Below are positions 9,950-18,254 of a DNA stretch of 64,000 nucleotides, piece after piece. Positions within the stretch are counted from its first letter, which is position 1. Every line of letters begins with the position of its first letter. Where the stretch lies: assembly GCF_011039135.1 (NCBI RefSeq), contig NZ_JAAKEJ010000002.1:186001-250000 (forward strand). Direction: 5' to 3'. The position numbers and the translations under genes are program-made. The notes below the pieces were generated by a model, which worked only from the letters and a program-made list of their open reading frames with translations, did not search any database and was not told where the DNA came from. This DNA is from Desulfovibrio sp. ZJ209 (GTDB taxonomy: Bacteria > Desulfobacterota > Desulfovibrionia > Desulfovibrionales > Desulfovibrionaceae).

Positions 9950-11044
9950 TCAACGCGCACGCAGGCCGTTGGCCTCGCGCACGAAGGCATTATAGGCCGC
10001 GCGGCTGCGCAGCGCCGCCACATTGAGCTCGCGCCGCTGCGGCGGGTAAAAGCCCTCGGCGAGCCCCCGCCCGAGCGCGTCGGCATAGGCCTGCGCCTCC
10101 TTGAGGAAGGCGCGGTACTGCCGCTCGAGCTGCGGGGCCGCGGCAAAAGGCGGCTTGCCCGCTTCGGCGATACGGTTTGCAAGCTCCGTGTGGATATGCT
10201 GAAGCGTGGTGCGCGCCGTGGCCTCCAGTGTGGCTGCGGCGTCGCCGGCCTGCTTCTCCGCCGCCGCGCCCTTGGCGGCAACTTCGCCCGCGGCCGCGGC
10301 GTCTTCCGCGCCCAAAAGCTCCGCAGCGCGCCCGAAGCCGGCGAAGATGGCGGAGGCCGCCTCGATCTGCCGTTGCAGCGGATGGCCGCGCAAAAGCGCG
10401 GCCTCGGCCTGGGCGGCGCGGGCCTCCACGATTTCCAGCCAGGACTTGCGGGCGGCCATGAACTCGGCGTGGTCCGCATCCAGCTTGGCCGCCAGCGCCT
10501 TGCCCTTGGCGCCGTCGTCCTTGATGCGGCTGTCGGCCACATAGTCTTCCAGCGCCTTGTACTTGCCGAGCAGGCTGTCCAGCGCCTTGTCCATGCCGGC
10601 CAGCGCTGCGGTGAGCTTCGCCGCCTCCTCCTCGCTGAAGACGCCGGCCTTGGGCTTGAGGCGCGCCTTCGCGGCCTCGCGGCTGCCCGCGCCCTTGGGC
10701 CGCCCCGGCAACTGCCAGGTCTTGAGATACAGGCGCGCATTGGCGTAGAGCGCTTCCGGCAGGGCATAATAGCCGGTCTCAAGCGCGTTCATGGCCGTAT
10801 TGTGAAAGTCGAGCGCGGCCTCGGCGCGGGCGCGTTCCTCGGCCGTCAGTTCCGTCACGGGGGCGGCCTCAGGTTCCGGCGCGGCCTTCGTGACGGCCGG
10901 GGCCGCGGGCGCGGCGCTTTCCGCCGCCTTTTGCGCGCCCTTCTCCGCGCCCTTTTCCTCGTCCGACCCGCAAGCGCAGAGGGCGGCTGCCAGCAGCACG
11001 CACAGCGCGAGCGCGAGGCCGCGGAGGAATTGCCGCTCAGGCAT
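9950..11044 (-). CDS. Putative lipoprotein, DUF3829-like
   Basis: 364 residues from the ATG at 11044, which overlaps the upstream HAD gene by 8 bases. The N-terminus is a lipoprotein signal (FLRGLALALCVLLAAALCAC, lipid-bearing Cys near residue 26), followed by an Ala/Lys/Pro-rich linker. The remainder is predicted all-helical, with a pattern like DUF3829/YiiG lipoproteins (FHNTAMNALETGYYALPEAL near residue 85 and PQLERQYRAFLKEAQAYADA near 310). Its function is unknown. It is the last gene of the sugar-nucleotide operon, so an envelope role is possible. Confidence 0.6.
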   Translation of the reverse strand: MPERQFLRGLALALCVLLAAALCACGSDEEKGAEKGAQKAAESAAPAAPAVTKAAPEPEAAPVTELTAEERARAEAALDFHNTAMNALETGYYALPEALYANARLYLKTWQLPGRPKGAGSREAAKARLKPKAGVFSEEEAAKLTAALAGMDKALDSLLGKYKALEDYVADSRIKDDGAKGKALAAKLDADHAEFMAARKSWLEIVEARAAQAEAALLRGHPLQRQIEAASAIFAGFGRAAELLGAEDAAAAGEVAAKGAAAEKQAGDAAATLEATARTTLQHIHTELANRIAEAGKPPFAAAPQLERQYRAFLKEAQAYADALGRGLAEGFYPPQRRELNVAALRSRAAYNAFVREANGLRAR

Positions 11045-11672
11045 GGTCTTCGATCCAGGCATTGAGCCCCCTGAGATCCGGCCCCCAGGGGAAGGGGCCG
11101 CCCTTGAGTTCCGGGCCCACGCCATAGAAGCGCGTGCCCACCTGTTCGGCGGCGTCGCGGTCGGTCACGGCGTCGCCCACCATGAGGGCCGCTTCCGCCG
11201 CAACGCCGGCGCCGTTCACGATGCGCGCCAGAAGCTCGGCCTTGGCCGGCGGCGAGCCGTGGATGCCGGTGAACATGTCCGCGAGTCCGCGCTCGGCGAG
11301 CACGGCGCGGACTTCCCCCTCCGGCGCGCCCGAGCAGACATAGAGCGGCAGGCGGCCGTGCCACTTCTCCAGCACGTCGGCCGCGCCCGGAATGAGCGCG
11401 CAGCGGCGCACCTCGTCCAGCGCGTAGTCCGCGAAGCGGCGCCCCCAGTCTTCCAATTCTTCCGGCGTGATCTCCCGGCCGAGCACCTCCTGGAAAAACC
11501 AGGCGAACTTGCGGTAGCGGCTCACGCCGCCATGCACCGTGTGGTACATGACGAAGCGGTCGCGCGCTTCCGGCCCGAAGGGCTCGGCCAGGCGGGCGAA
11601 GGCCCGCGTCTTGACGGGCACGCTGTCGAGGATGACGCCGTCGCAGTCAAAAACCAGGCATTCCAGCTTCAT
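11037..11672 (-). CDS. HAD-superfamily phosphatase
   Basis: 211 residues. HAD motif I is VFDCDGVILDS (nucleophile Asp9 and acid Asp11), motif II is VCSGAP, motif III Lys is in the PPAKAELLARI stretch, and motif IV is MVGDAVTDRDAA. A helical C1 cap (about residues 20-85) places it in the phosphoglycolate-phosphatase-like group. In this operon, between an acyltransferase and a lipoprotein and after a CMP-sugar synthetase-like gene, it could dephosphorylate a sugar-phosphate intermediate as KdsC does in the Kdo pathway, although it is not a KdsC sequence. That role is inference. Confidence 0.8.
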   Translation of the reverse strand: MKLECLVFDCDGVILDSVPVKTRAFARLAEPFGPEARDRFVMYHTVHGGVSRYRKFAWFFQEVLGREITPEELEDWGRRFADYALDEVRRCALIPGAADVLEKWHGRLPLYVCSGAPEGEVRAVLAERGLADMFTGIHGSPPAKAELLARIVNGAGVAAEAALMVGDAVTDRDAAEQVGTRFYGVGPELKGGPFPWGPDLRGLNAWIEDHA

Positions 11673-11678
11673 GGCTCC

Positions 11679-12347
11679 CTACCCTTCCCCAGTTCCGGCT
11701 TCGCCCCGCCTCCCGATGACGCGCGCCGGCACCCCGCCCACCACGCGGAAAGGCTCCACGTCGCGCGTGACCACCGCGCCCGCGCCCACCACGGCCCCGC
11801 GCCCGATGCGCACATCCGGGGTGATGACGCAGTTGGCGCCGATCCAGACATCGTCCCCGATGATGACCGTGCCCGGCACATGGCCCTGCCGCATGATGGG
11901 CACGTCGCGGCGCTCAAAGCGGTGATTGGCCGCGCGCACCACCGTGCCCGGGCCGATGGCCGTGAATTGCCCGACCTCGATGCGGCCATGGTCCGCCCCG
12001 AGATGCACCCCCGGCGAGAGCGCCGCGCCGTCCGCGAGCTTGAGCTCGCCGTCCTGCGCCGTGAGGATGCAGTGACGCCCCACGCGCACGCCCCGGCCGA
12101 AGCGCATGTTGCGACAGCCGGCCAGGCTCACGCCCGTGCCGAAGCGCACGAGCGTGCGCGACGCGAAGAGCGGCAGCCAGCAGAGCGCCCTGAGGCCCAT
12201 GCCCAAAGGCGTGGGAATCCAGCCTAAAAGCGCCACCCACAATTCTTCGAGCGCGGCGGCGAGCCGGCCAGTGGCCGTGGGGGCTTTCGGGGGCGTGGGG
12301 GCCGGCGCGGGTGCGCCCTCCCCTCTTTCGGGCTCCGGGCTTTCCAT
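11679..12347 (-). CDS. Left-handed beta-helix acyltransferase (O-acetyltransferase type)
   Basis: 222 residues. After a Pro-rich N-terminus and a hydrophobic stretch (about 35-60) come hexapeptide repeats (VSLAGCRNMRFGRGVRVGRH, VIIGDDVWIGANCVITPDVR, IGRGAVVGAGAVVTRDVEPF) ending in VVGGVPARVIG, the classical finish of the maltose/galactoside acetyltransferase family. A catalytic His is likely in AANHRFERRD. It probably acetylates a sugar with acetyl-CoA. The stop codon of the cytidylyltransferase gene (12348) immediately precedes this start, so the two are coupled. Confidence 0.85.
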   Translation of the reverse strand: MESPEPERGEGAPAPAPTPPKAPTATGRLAAALEELWVALLGWIPTPLGMGLRALCWLPLFASRTLVRFGTGVSLAGCRNMRFGRGVRVGRHCILTAQDGELKLADGAALSPGVHLGADHGRIEVGQFTAIGPGTVVRAANHRFERRDVPIMRQGHVPGTVIIGDDVWIGANCVITPDVRIGRGAVVGAGAVVTRDVEPFRVVGGVPARVIGRRGEAGTGEG

Positions 12348-13127
12348 CTAGCGCGCCTTGTCCGCGTAGGCCGCCATGAGGTCGTCGCCTTCCATGAGGC
12401 GCGCCACGCGGGCGAGGTCTTCGGGCGTGTCCACGCTCCAGGTGCGCGCGGCCGTGGGCACCATGCGCACCTTTTCGCCATGCTCGAGGATGCGCAGCAT
12501 GTCCACGGATTCGTAGATCTCGAGCGGGCTCTCTTCCATCTCGTTGAAACGCAACAGATAGTCGCGCCTGAACGGGATGATGCAGACCTGCTTGCGCATG
12601 GGCACCTTGTCGCTCCCCTTCTTGCGCGAGGGGATGGGCTCGCGCGAAAAATAGAGCGCGTCGTTCGCGCGGTCCACCACCACCTTGACCTCGTTGGGGT
12701 CCTCAAATTCCGCAAGGGTCTCCATCTCGGCCATGAGATTGGTCACGTTGACCGCCGGCTCCTCCAGCAGCGGCTGCACGGCCGCGTCGATCATCTCCGG
12801 GCGCACCATGGGCTCGTCGCCCTGCACCATGACCACGATGTCCGCGCGCTTGCCCGTGAGCTCCTCGATCTTGAGCAACGCCTCGGCCGTGCGCGTGGAG
12901 CAGCGCACGTGGTGGTCGCCGGTCATGACGCAGTTGAGGCCAACGCGCTTGCAGTAGTCCTCGATGATGGGGTCGCAGGTGGCCACCCAGGTGGAGGACA
13001 GGATGGGGCTCATGGCCGTGCGGAAGGCAACGTGCCCCACCATGGGCACATGGTGGATGAGCGCCAGGGGCTTGCCGGGATAGCGGCTCGAGCCCATGCG
13101 CGCGGGGATGATGGCGATGATGTTCAC
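12348..13127 (-). CDS. KdsB-like cytidylyltransferase (CMP-sugar synthetase)
   Basis: 259 residues, close to KdsB length. The nucleotide-binding start IIPARMGSSRYPGKPLALI and the metal-binding VQGDEPMVRPE match the 3-deoxy-manno-octulosonate cytidylyltransferase family, as does VKVVVDRANDALYFSREPIP. The motif that in canonical KdsB reads SGTER or SGTDR is here VRCSTRTAEA, so the sugar pocket differs and the substrate may be a different 2-keto-3-deoxy acid. The neighbouring aldolase, epimerase, acetyltransferase and phosphatase support a non-standard CMP-activated sugar. It could also be an unusual kdsB; the rest of the genome would tell. Confidence 0.8.
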   Translation of the reverse strand: MNIIAIIPARMGSSRYPGKPLALIHHVPMVGHVAFRTAMSPILSSTWVATCDPIIEDYCKRVGLNCVMTGDHHVRCSTRTAEALLKIEELTGKRADIVVMVQGDEPMVRPEMIDAAVQPLLEEPAVNVTNLMAEMETLAEFEDPNEVKVVVDRANDALYFSREPIPSRKKGSDKVPMRKQVCIIPFRRDYLLRFNEMEESPLEIYESVDMLRILEHGEKVRMVPTAARTWSVDTPEDLARVARLMEGDDLMAAYADKAR

Positions 13128-13172
13128 TGGCGTACTCCTTGCGGGCTTGTGGGGGGATGTCGGGCGGGGCCC

Positions 13173-14087
13173 TCAGTCGTCCGTGGGGACGAGGTAGCCG
13201 CCCTCGGCCTGCATGTCGGGGTGCAGGGCGCGGTGCTCCTCCTCCATGACACGGAGGATGCCCTGGCCGAGGTCCACGGTGAGCGGCGGCACGAGCTTGC
13301 GGCCCACCTTGGGCATGAAGGCATAGGGCGTTATCTGGTAATGGCCGCTGTTGGGGTCGTTCTGGTATTCGATGACAAGCTCCTTGCCGAGCATCTCGCC
13401 GATCATCTTGAACAGGTCGCCCACGCGCATGGGCTGGTTCCCGGAGATGATGATGTTCTGGTTGGCGAATTCCGGCGCGAGGATGGCAAGGGTTGCCGTG
13501 GCGGCGTCGTCCACGTGCACGTATTCGCGCAGGGCCGTGGGCGCGCCGTAATAGGTGATGACGCCCTTCGTCAGCGCCTCGTGCACGAAGCGCTCGATGG
13601 CGTTGCGGCGGTCGGCGCGCGGCCCGTAGAGCGAGCCGTAGCGCAGGATGGTATACGGCAGGCCGTACATGGCCTGGTAGTTCTCGATATAGATCTCGCA
13701 GGACTGCTTGCTGCAACGGTAAAAACCGCCGGACTTCCCGTAGACATAGAGCGACGAGGCGAACACATAGCGCGAGACGCCCGCCTTGCGGCAGGCCTCG
13801 AGCGCCATGACATTGCCGACCACGTTGATGCGCGCCGTGTCCACCGGGCGGGAATTGGCTTCGCCGATGTCCGCGATGCCCGCGTAGTTGAACACCATGT
13901 CCGCGCCGTCCACGGCCTCGGCGACGATGCCCTCGTCAAGGATGGAGCCCACGAGCATGCGCTGGCCGGGCCTCAGCCACGGCGAGGGGCGCACGTCCAC
14001 GATGGTCACGGCGTGGCCTGCGTCCGAGAGCTTGTCGCAGATATGCGAGCCGAGAAAGCCCGAGCCGCCGAAAACAGTCATGCGCAC
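13173..14087 (-). CDS. NAD-dependent sugar epimerase/dehydratase (extended SDR)
   Basis: Extended short-chain dehydrogenase fold. The glycine-rich NAD site FGGSGFLGSHICDKL is at the N-terminus, the catalytic triad is seen as Ser/Thr plus YGKSGGFYRCSKQ (YxxxK-like region), and HEALTKGVITYYGAP, REYVHVDDAATATL and MIGEMLGKEL are typical of nucleotide-sugar epimerases. I chose the GTG at 14087 (304 residues) because GAGGGGG lies 8 bases upstream; an ATG at 14081 and an in-frame ATG at 14126, directly after the previous stop, are alternatives. It is the second gene of the putative sugar operon; the substrate is unknown. Confidence 0.82.
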   Translation of the reverse strand: MRMTVFGGSGFLGSHICDKLSDAGHAVTIVDVRPSPWLRPGQRMLVGSILDEGIVAEAVDGADMVFNYAGIADIGEANSRPVDTARINVVGNVMALEACRKAGVSRYVFASSLYVYGKSGGFYRCSKQSCEIYIENYQAMYGLPYTILRYGSLYGPRADRRNAIERFVHEALTKGVITYYGAPTALREYVHVDDAATATLAILAPEFANQNIIISGNQPMRVGDLFKMIGEMLGKELVIEYQNDPNSGHYQITPYAFMPKVGRKLVPPLTVDLGQGILRVMEEEHRALHPDMQAEGGYLVPTDD

Positions 14088-14126
14088 GAGTGGTTCCCCC
14101 TCAAGGCGGTCTTTTGCGTGGTCCAT

Positions 14127-14912
14127 CTAGACGCGCGGCCGCTCCGCCCCGCGCCAGAGAAAGACCGTGTCGATGCCGTAGGCGATGAAGCGGCAGCCGG
14201 CCGCGATCTCCCGGGCCAGCGCCGCCGGGTCGGGCTGCACGATGTGCAGGCCCATGCGGGCGTGGGCGCGGGCGCAGGCCGCCTTGATGCGCTCCATGGC
14301 GGCCATGAAGTCCGGGTGGTCGAAGCGGCCCGTGAGCCCCATGCTGCCCGAGAGGTCGTAGGGGCCGACCATGATGGCATCGAGCCTGGGCTGCGCGAGG
14401 ATGGCGTCGAGCTCGTCCACGGCGCGGATATGCTCGATCTGCGCCACGAGAAAGATCTTTGGCGCGCGCTTCTCCCGGTAGGCGTCGAACTCCTTGCCGA
14501 ACACATTGGCCCGGCAATAGCCCACGCCGCGGTATTCCGGCGCGGTCTCCCCGGCGGCGCGCCAGGAGTCCTGGCCGGGATAAGTGGCGAGGTCGATGGC
14601 GCGGTCGAGCTGGGCGCGGCTCTCGATCATGGGGAAGATGAGCCCCTGCGCGCCGGCCTCCAGCGCGGCCTTGATCCACGTCTTGGAGGCTTCGGGCAGC
14701 CGCGCGACGGGCGCGGCGCCGCCGCATTCCACGGCGCGGAAGATGTCGGGCAGCACTTCAGGCCCGAAGGAGCCGTGCTCCATGTCCGCGGCCACCCAGT
14801 CATAGCCCGCGCGGGCCATGAGCTCGGCCACGTCCGGCGAGGGGAGCTGGAGCCAGGTGCCCACTGTGGGCCTGTCCTGCGCGAGCAGGGCGCGGATGCC
14901 GTCAATGTCCAT
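14127..14912 (-). CDS. HpcH/HpaI-family aldolase
   Basis: 261 residues, a TIM barrel of the class II pyruvate aldolase family (HpaI, GarL). Visible signatures are VAADMEHGSFGPEVL (catalytic His region), LIFPMIESRAQLDRAID (metal-binding Glu), VAQIEH and IMVGPYDLSGSMGLTGR. These enzymes reversibly join pyruvate to an aldehyde, giving 2-keto-3-deoxy (4-hydroxy-2-oxo) acids. As first gene of an operon with a CMP-sugar synthetase-like enzyme it may supply the keto-deoxy acid to be activated. Repeat copy B lies directly upstream, with its conserved M5 end 77 bases from the start codon. Confidence 0.85.
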   Translation of the reverse strand: MDIDGIRALLAQDRPTVGTWLQLPSPDVAELMARAGYDWVAADMEHGSFGPEVLPDIFRAVECGGAAPVARLPEASKTWIKAALEAGAQGLIFPMIESRAQLDRAIDLATYPGQDSWRAAGETAPEYRGVGYCRANVFGKEFDAYREKRAPKIFLVAQIEHIRAVDELDAILAQPRLDAIMVGPYDLSGSMGLTGRFDHPDFMAAMERIKAACARAHARMGLHIVQPDPAALAREIAAGCRFIAYGIDTVFLWRGAERPRV

Positions 14913-15017
14913 GTTTTGCCGCCTCTTTGTTGGGCGTTGTTGGTATGCCTGCTAGGTAGGACTGCCGCGGCTGACTGTGTGCCCTGCGTAATGCCGAAAT
15001 TATCCGTCAAAAACAGC

Positions 15018-15140
15018 CTTGCTCCAGCCGTTGCGACGAAGGAAGCTACGGATGGAGACAGCAACTAGTTACCGCAACAGCCAGCCAACGATGCCACAGT
15101 CGCTATCCGTAAGGCTCGCAAGCTCGCCAACGGCTAGCGC
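15018..15140 (-). repeat. M3 module, first of two 123-base units in copy B
   Basis: Plus-strand start CTTGCTCCAGCCGTTGCGAC and end CGGCTAGCGC. It pairs with the unit at 15218-15340, which has equal length and differs at scattered positions and in one hairpin. The unit ends in a palindromic segment CCGTAAGGC...GCCAACGG. Confidence 0.85.
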
Positions 15141-15217
15141 TTAGGTTCCGGCTGCGTCAGAGAAAAATTTCCTCGGTCGAGTACTTAAGTACACTCCCTT
15201 CGGAAATTTTTATCTTC

Positions 15218-15340
15218 CTTGCTCCAGCCGTTGCGACGAAGGAAGCTACGGATGGAGACAGCAATTAGTTACCACCCCAGCCAGCCAACGCAACCGCTGT
15301 CGCTATCCGTAAGCCCGGCAAGCCGGGCAACGGCTAGCGC
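15218..15340 (-). repeat. M3 module, second 123-base unit in copy B
   Basis: Equal in length to the unit at 15018-15140. In this copy the terminal hairpin reads GCCCGGC-AA-GCCGGGC, a perfect 7-bp stem, where the first unit has GGCTCGC-AA-GCTCGCC with two central mismatches. Confidence 0.85.
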
Positions 15341-15592
15341 GCCGGAACCTAAAAATCTTATTTTTTAGGATTCTTCCGGCACCATCGCTGCTGTCGATGC
15401 CCGTAAGGCTCGCTTTGCTCGCCAACGGGCACGGCGCTTCGCGCCGCCATCCGGTCGCAGCACCCGTCTTCCGCTGCGCTCCAGACGGAATTAAGGTAGG
15501 CCCTTGGACACAGTTGGTGACAAACCCATCATGGGATGCCGCCGTGTCCATAACCATAGCGCGGGGAGACCTTGCGCGCAACTGCGGCGCAC

Positions 15593-18028
15593 TCAGGCCG
15601 GGGCGCGCCCCTGCGCGAGCATGCGGGCGCCCCACACGGCCTGACCGAGCGCGAGGCCGCCGTCTCCCGGCGGCACCTGCGCGTGGCCCAGGGGCTTGAG
15701 GGCGCGGGCCGCGAGCTCTTCTCGCAATCGGCCCGAAAGGATGAGGTTCTGGAAGGAGCCGCCCGAGAGGCCCACCATGCGCGGGCCGAGCTTTTCCGCC
15801 GCCCGGGCGGCCATGTCGGCGAAGCCCCTGGCAAGGCTCGCGTGGAAGCGGGCCGCGATTTCGCCCGCATCCATGCCGCCTTCCCGTGCGCCAAGCACCC
15901 CGGCGAACAGGGCCGCGCTGTCCAGCGTAAGCAGGCCGTCCTCCCCCTCCCTAAGGGGCACGCTCCACGGCGCAGGCAGCTCGCCCCCGTGGGCGGCGAG
16001 CCACGCCCGGGCCGCGCTCTCCAGCCGGATGGCCGCCTGCCCCTCGTAGGTGATGGCGAGGCCGAGGCCCAGCGCCGCGGCCACGGCGTCAAACAGGCGC
16101 CCGCAACTGGAGGTGGCGGGGGAATTGAGCCCCCGGTCGAGCAGGGCATCCACGGCGGCGAGAGCACGCGGGGACGGAGGCTCTTCACCTTTCGGCGCCG
16201 CTTCGGGGCGCCAGTCCATGCCCGAAAGCCACGCAAGCCCCCGGGCGATGCGCCACGGCTCGCGGATGGCGGCCTCGCCGCCGGGGAGCGCGAAGGGCGA
16301 GAGCCGGCCGAGCCTTCGCCATTCCGGCGCGCCGAGATCCATAAGGAGGAGCTCTCCGCCCCAGATGGTGCCGTCCGTGCCGAGGCCGGTGCCGTCAAGG
16401 CAGAGCGCCAGCGCCGGCTGCGTCACGCCGTGCTCGGCGAGGATGGCGGCCGCGTGCGCCGCATGGTGCTGGAGGCGATAGAGTGGCAGGACCTCGCGCC
16501 GGGCACGCTCCTCGGCGCGGCGGCTGGAGGGGAAGTCCGGGTGCAGGTCACAGACGAGCGCCTCGGGCCGCACTTCCAGCAGTTCCTCGAGGCGCCGGGC
16601 GGCCTCGTCATAAAAGCCGAGCGTGGCCGGGCTTTCGAGGTCGCCGATATGCTGGCCCATGAAGGCCTCGTGCCCGCGCGTGAGGCAAAACGCGGCCTTG
16701 AGCCCGGCGCCCGCCCCGAACACGCAGGGGGCCGCCTGCCCCTTGGGGCCGGGAAACTCCGGCAAGGGCACCGGACGGGGCACATAGCCCCGGGCTCGCC
16801 GCACGGGGAGCGGCGCGGCGGCCGCCTCCTCGGGCACCATGACCACGCTGTCGTCCACGCGCACGAGGATGTCGCGGTCATGGAGCAGCCAGCCGTCCGC
16901 CATGTCCGCAAGGCGCGCCAGCGCCTCGCGGTTGCCGAGGCACAGGGGCTCCCCGTGCGGGTTGCCCGAGGTGGCCACGAGCAGCGGCGCGGCGCCCCCG
17001 TGCTCGGCGAGCCAGTCGCAGAGCGCGGCGTGAAGCGGCGTATACGGCAGCATGAGGCCCACGGTGGCGGAATCCGGCGCGATGGCGGCGGGGAGGGCCG
17101 AACTGTCCTCCCGGCGCGGGCAGATGACGATGGGCTTTTCCGTGCCCGTGAGCAGGCGCTCGGCCGCCGGGCCGATTCGGCAGGCTTCGCGGGCCGCGGC
17201 GAGGTCGTGCGCCAGCACGGCGAGCGCCTTGTGCGGCCGCAATTTGCGGCGCCGCAAGGTGGCCACGGTCTTTTCGTTGCGCGCGTCGCACAGGAGCTGG
17301 AAGCCGCCGAGGCCTTTGAGGGCGAGGATACCGCCGTCAAGCAGCAACCGCCCGGCGCGGGCCAGCGCGTGGGCCTGGTTTTCCGGCGTGGGGCCGGTGG
17401 CTTCCGGGCCGCGGCCGGCCTGCGCCGCATCCACGAACCAGAGGCGCGGGCCGCATTCCGGGCAGGCGATGGGCTGGGCGTGGAAACGCCTGTCCGCCGG
17501 GTTTTCGTATTCCTCGGCGCAGGCCGGGCAAAGCGGAAAGCAGGCCATGCTCGTCACGGCACGGTCATAGGGGATGGACTGGGTGATGGTGAAGCGCGGC
17601 CCGCAATTGGTGCAATTGGTGAAGGCATAGCCGAAGCGGCGGTCGGAGGGGTCGCGCATTTCGGCGAGGCAGTCCTCGCAAATGGCCACGTCCGGGCTCA
17701 CGAGCACGGTATGGCTGGGGGCGCCCTCACTTTCGAGGATGCGGAATTCCGCCTCGCCGGCCACGGGCGCGAGCTCCGCCTCGGTGACGCCGGTGAGGCG
17801 CGCCAAGGGCGGCAATTCTTCGCGCAGGCGCCGGCCGAAGGCCGCCACGGCGGAGGGCTCCCCCTGCACCTCGATGCGCACGCCGTCGGCCGTGTTGCGC
17901 ACCGAGCCGGTGAGGGCGCCCTCGGTGGCGAGGCGCCAGACAAAGGGCCGGAAGCCCACGCCCTGCACCTGGCCGGAGGCGGTGAAAGCCCTGCGCGCGG
18001 GCGCCTTGGGGGGGTCTTGCTGTGCCAT
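15593..18028 (-). CDS. hypF: Carbamoyltransferase HypF, NiFe-hydrogenase maturation
   Basis: 811 residues, full length for HypF, which makes the cyanide ligands of the NiFe site from carbamoyl phosphate together with HypE. Domains in order: acylphosphatase (about 10-100, GQVQGVGFRPFVWRLA), zinc-finger pairs (CEDC, CTNCGPRF, CPAC, CPECGPRL, about 115-195), YrdC-like (about 210-390, LALKGLGGFQLLCDA) and Kae1-like C-terminal domain with HHAAHAAAI and LCLDGTGLGTDGTIWGGEL. The start at 18028 precedes MAQQDPP; upstream codons do not match the family. No other hyp or hydrogenase gene is in the window. The promoter region is shared with the divergent SRP RNA. Confidence 0.96.
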   Translation of the reverse strand: MAQQDPPKAPARRAFTASGQVQGVGFRPFVWRLATEGALTGSVRNTADGVRIEVQGEPSAVAAFGRRLREELPPLARLTGVTEAELAPVAGEAEFRILESEGAPSHTVLVSPDVAICEDCLAEMRDPSDRRFGYAFTNCTNCGPRFTITQSIPYDRAVTSMACFPLCPACAEEYENPADRRFHAQPIACPECGPRLWFVDAAQAGRGPEATGPTPENQAHALARAGRLLLDGGILALKGLGGFQLLCDARNEKTVATLRRRKLRPHKALAVLAHDLAAAREACRIGPAAERLLTGTEKPIVICPRREDSSALPAAIAPDSATVGLMLPYTPLHAALCDWLAEHGGAAPLLVATSGNPHGEPLCLGNREALARLADMADGWLLHDRDILVRVDDSVVMVPEEAAAAPLPVRRARGYVPRPVPLPEFPGPKGQAAPCVFGAGAGLKAAFCLTRGHEAFMGQHIGDLESPATLGFYDEAARRLEELLEVRPEALVCDLHPDFPSSRRAEERARREVLPLYRLQHHAAHAAAILAEHGVTQPALALCLDGTGLGTDGTIWGGELLLMDLGAPEWRRLGRLSPFALPGGEAAIREPWRIARGLAWLSGMDWRPEAAPKGEEPPSPRALAAVDALLDRGLNSPATSSCGRLFDAVAAALGLGLAITYEGQAAIRLESAARAWLAAHGGELPAPWSVPLREGEDGLLTLDSAALFAGVLGAREGGMDAGEIAARFHASLARGFADMAARAAEKLGPRMVGLSGGSFQNLILSGRLREELAARALKPLGHAQVPPGDGGLALGQAVWGARMLAQGRAPA

Positions 18029-18078
18029 GCGGCGAGAATAGCGCAAAAGAGGCCGCGGCGCCACGCCCGGCACCCCGA

Positions 18079-18107
18079 TTGACAGGCGCCCTTCGAGCGG
18101 CTAAAGG
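18079..18107 (+). promoter_or_regulatory. Sigma-70 promoter of the SRP RNA
   Basis: TTGACA (18079-18084), a 17-base spacer and TAAAGG (18102-18107). It predicts a transcript start near 18114, just where the folded SRP RNA begins. Confidence 0.7.
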
Positions 18108-18113
18108 TGATGC

Positions 18114-18199
18114 CAAGCCGGGCGGCGGCAGCCCCCGCCAACCCCGTCAGGTCCGAAAGGAAGCAGCGGCAACGGGGGCTGCCGGGTGCCCGGCCCACA
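18114..18199 (+). ncRNA. ffs: Signal recognition particle RNA, small bacterial type
   Basis: The universally conserved SRP apical segment is present at 18148-18167 (GTCAGGTCCG followed by AAAGGAAGCAGC). Its flanks pair as expected for a 4.5S-type RNA: GCCGGGC (18117-18123) with GCCCGGC (18188-18194) and GGCAGCCCCCG with CGGGGGCTGCC. Bound to Ffh it targets nascent membrane proteins to SecYEG. The exact ends are estimated from the promoter and the outer helix. Confidence 0.93.
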
Positions 18200-18233
18200 G
18201 ACGGCGCGAAGTGCGGATGTGCTTCGCGCCGTC
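18200..18233 (+). terminator. Hairpin downstream of the SRP RNA, probable terminator
   Basis: Perfect 12-bp stem GACGGCGCGAAG (18200-18211) / CTTCGCGCCGTC (18222-18233), with an outer CAGAC/GTCTG extension. No T run follows, so it may act as a weak or Rho-assisted terminator or as a processing boundary. It sits between the SRP RNA and the convergent adaptor gene and could serve both. Confidence 0.5.
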
Positions 18234-18254
18234 CGCGTCTGGCGGCAAACCCAT

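Larger units (their letters stand above)
14989..15492 (-). repeat. Modular intergenic repeat, copy B (longest)
   Basis: Same element as at 9.6 kb, here oriented along the minus strand with M1 beside the hypF stop and M5 near the aldolase start. The M3 module is present twice (15018-15140 and 15218-15340) on either side of M4, and a short M3-like hairpin (CCGTAAGGCTCGC...CGCCAACGG type) follows near 15400. Nothing else that looks like a gene is present in 14913-15592. Confidence 0.87.

Noticed and set aside
14989-15492. CRISPR array or insertion sequence for the repeated units
   Set aside because: Units are not short, evenly spaced repeats with unique spacers, and there is no transposase frame or clear terminal inverted repeats with target duplication.
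12480-18082. Very long plus-strand open frames (to 862 and 836 codons) opposite the sugar operon and hypF
   Set aside because: They mirror well-recognised minus-strand genes; long antisense frames are expected in GC-rich DNA with strong third-position bias.
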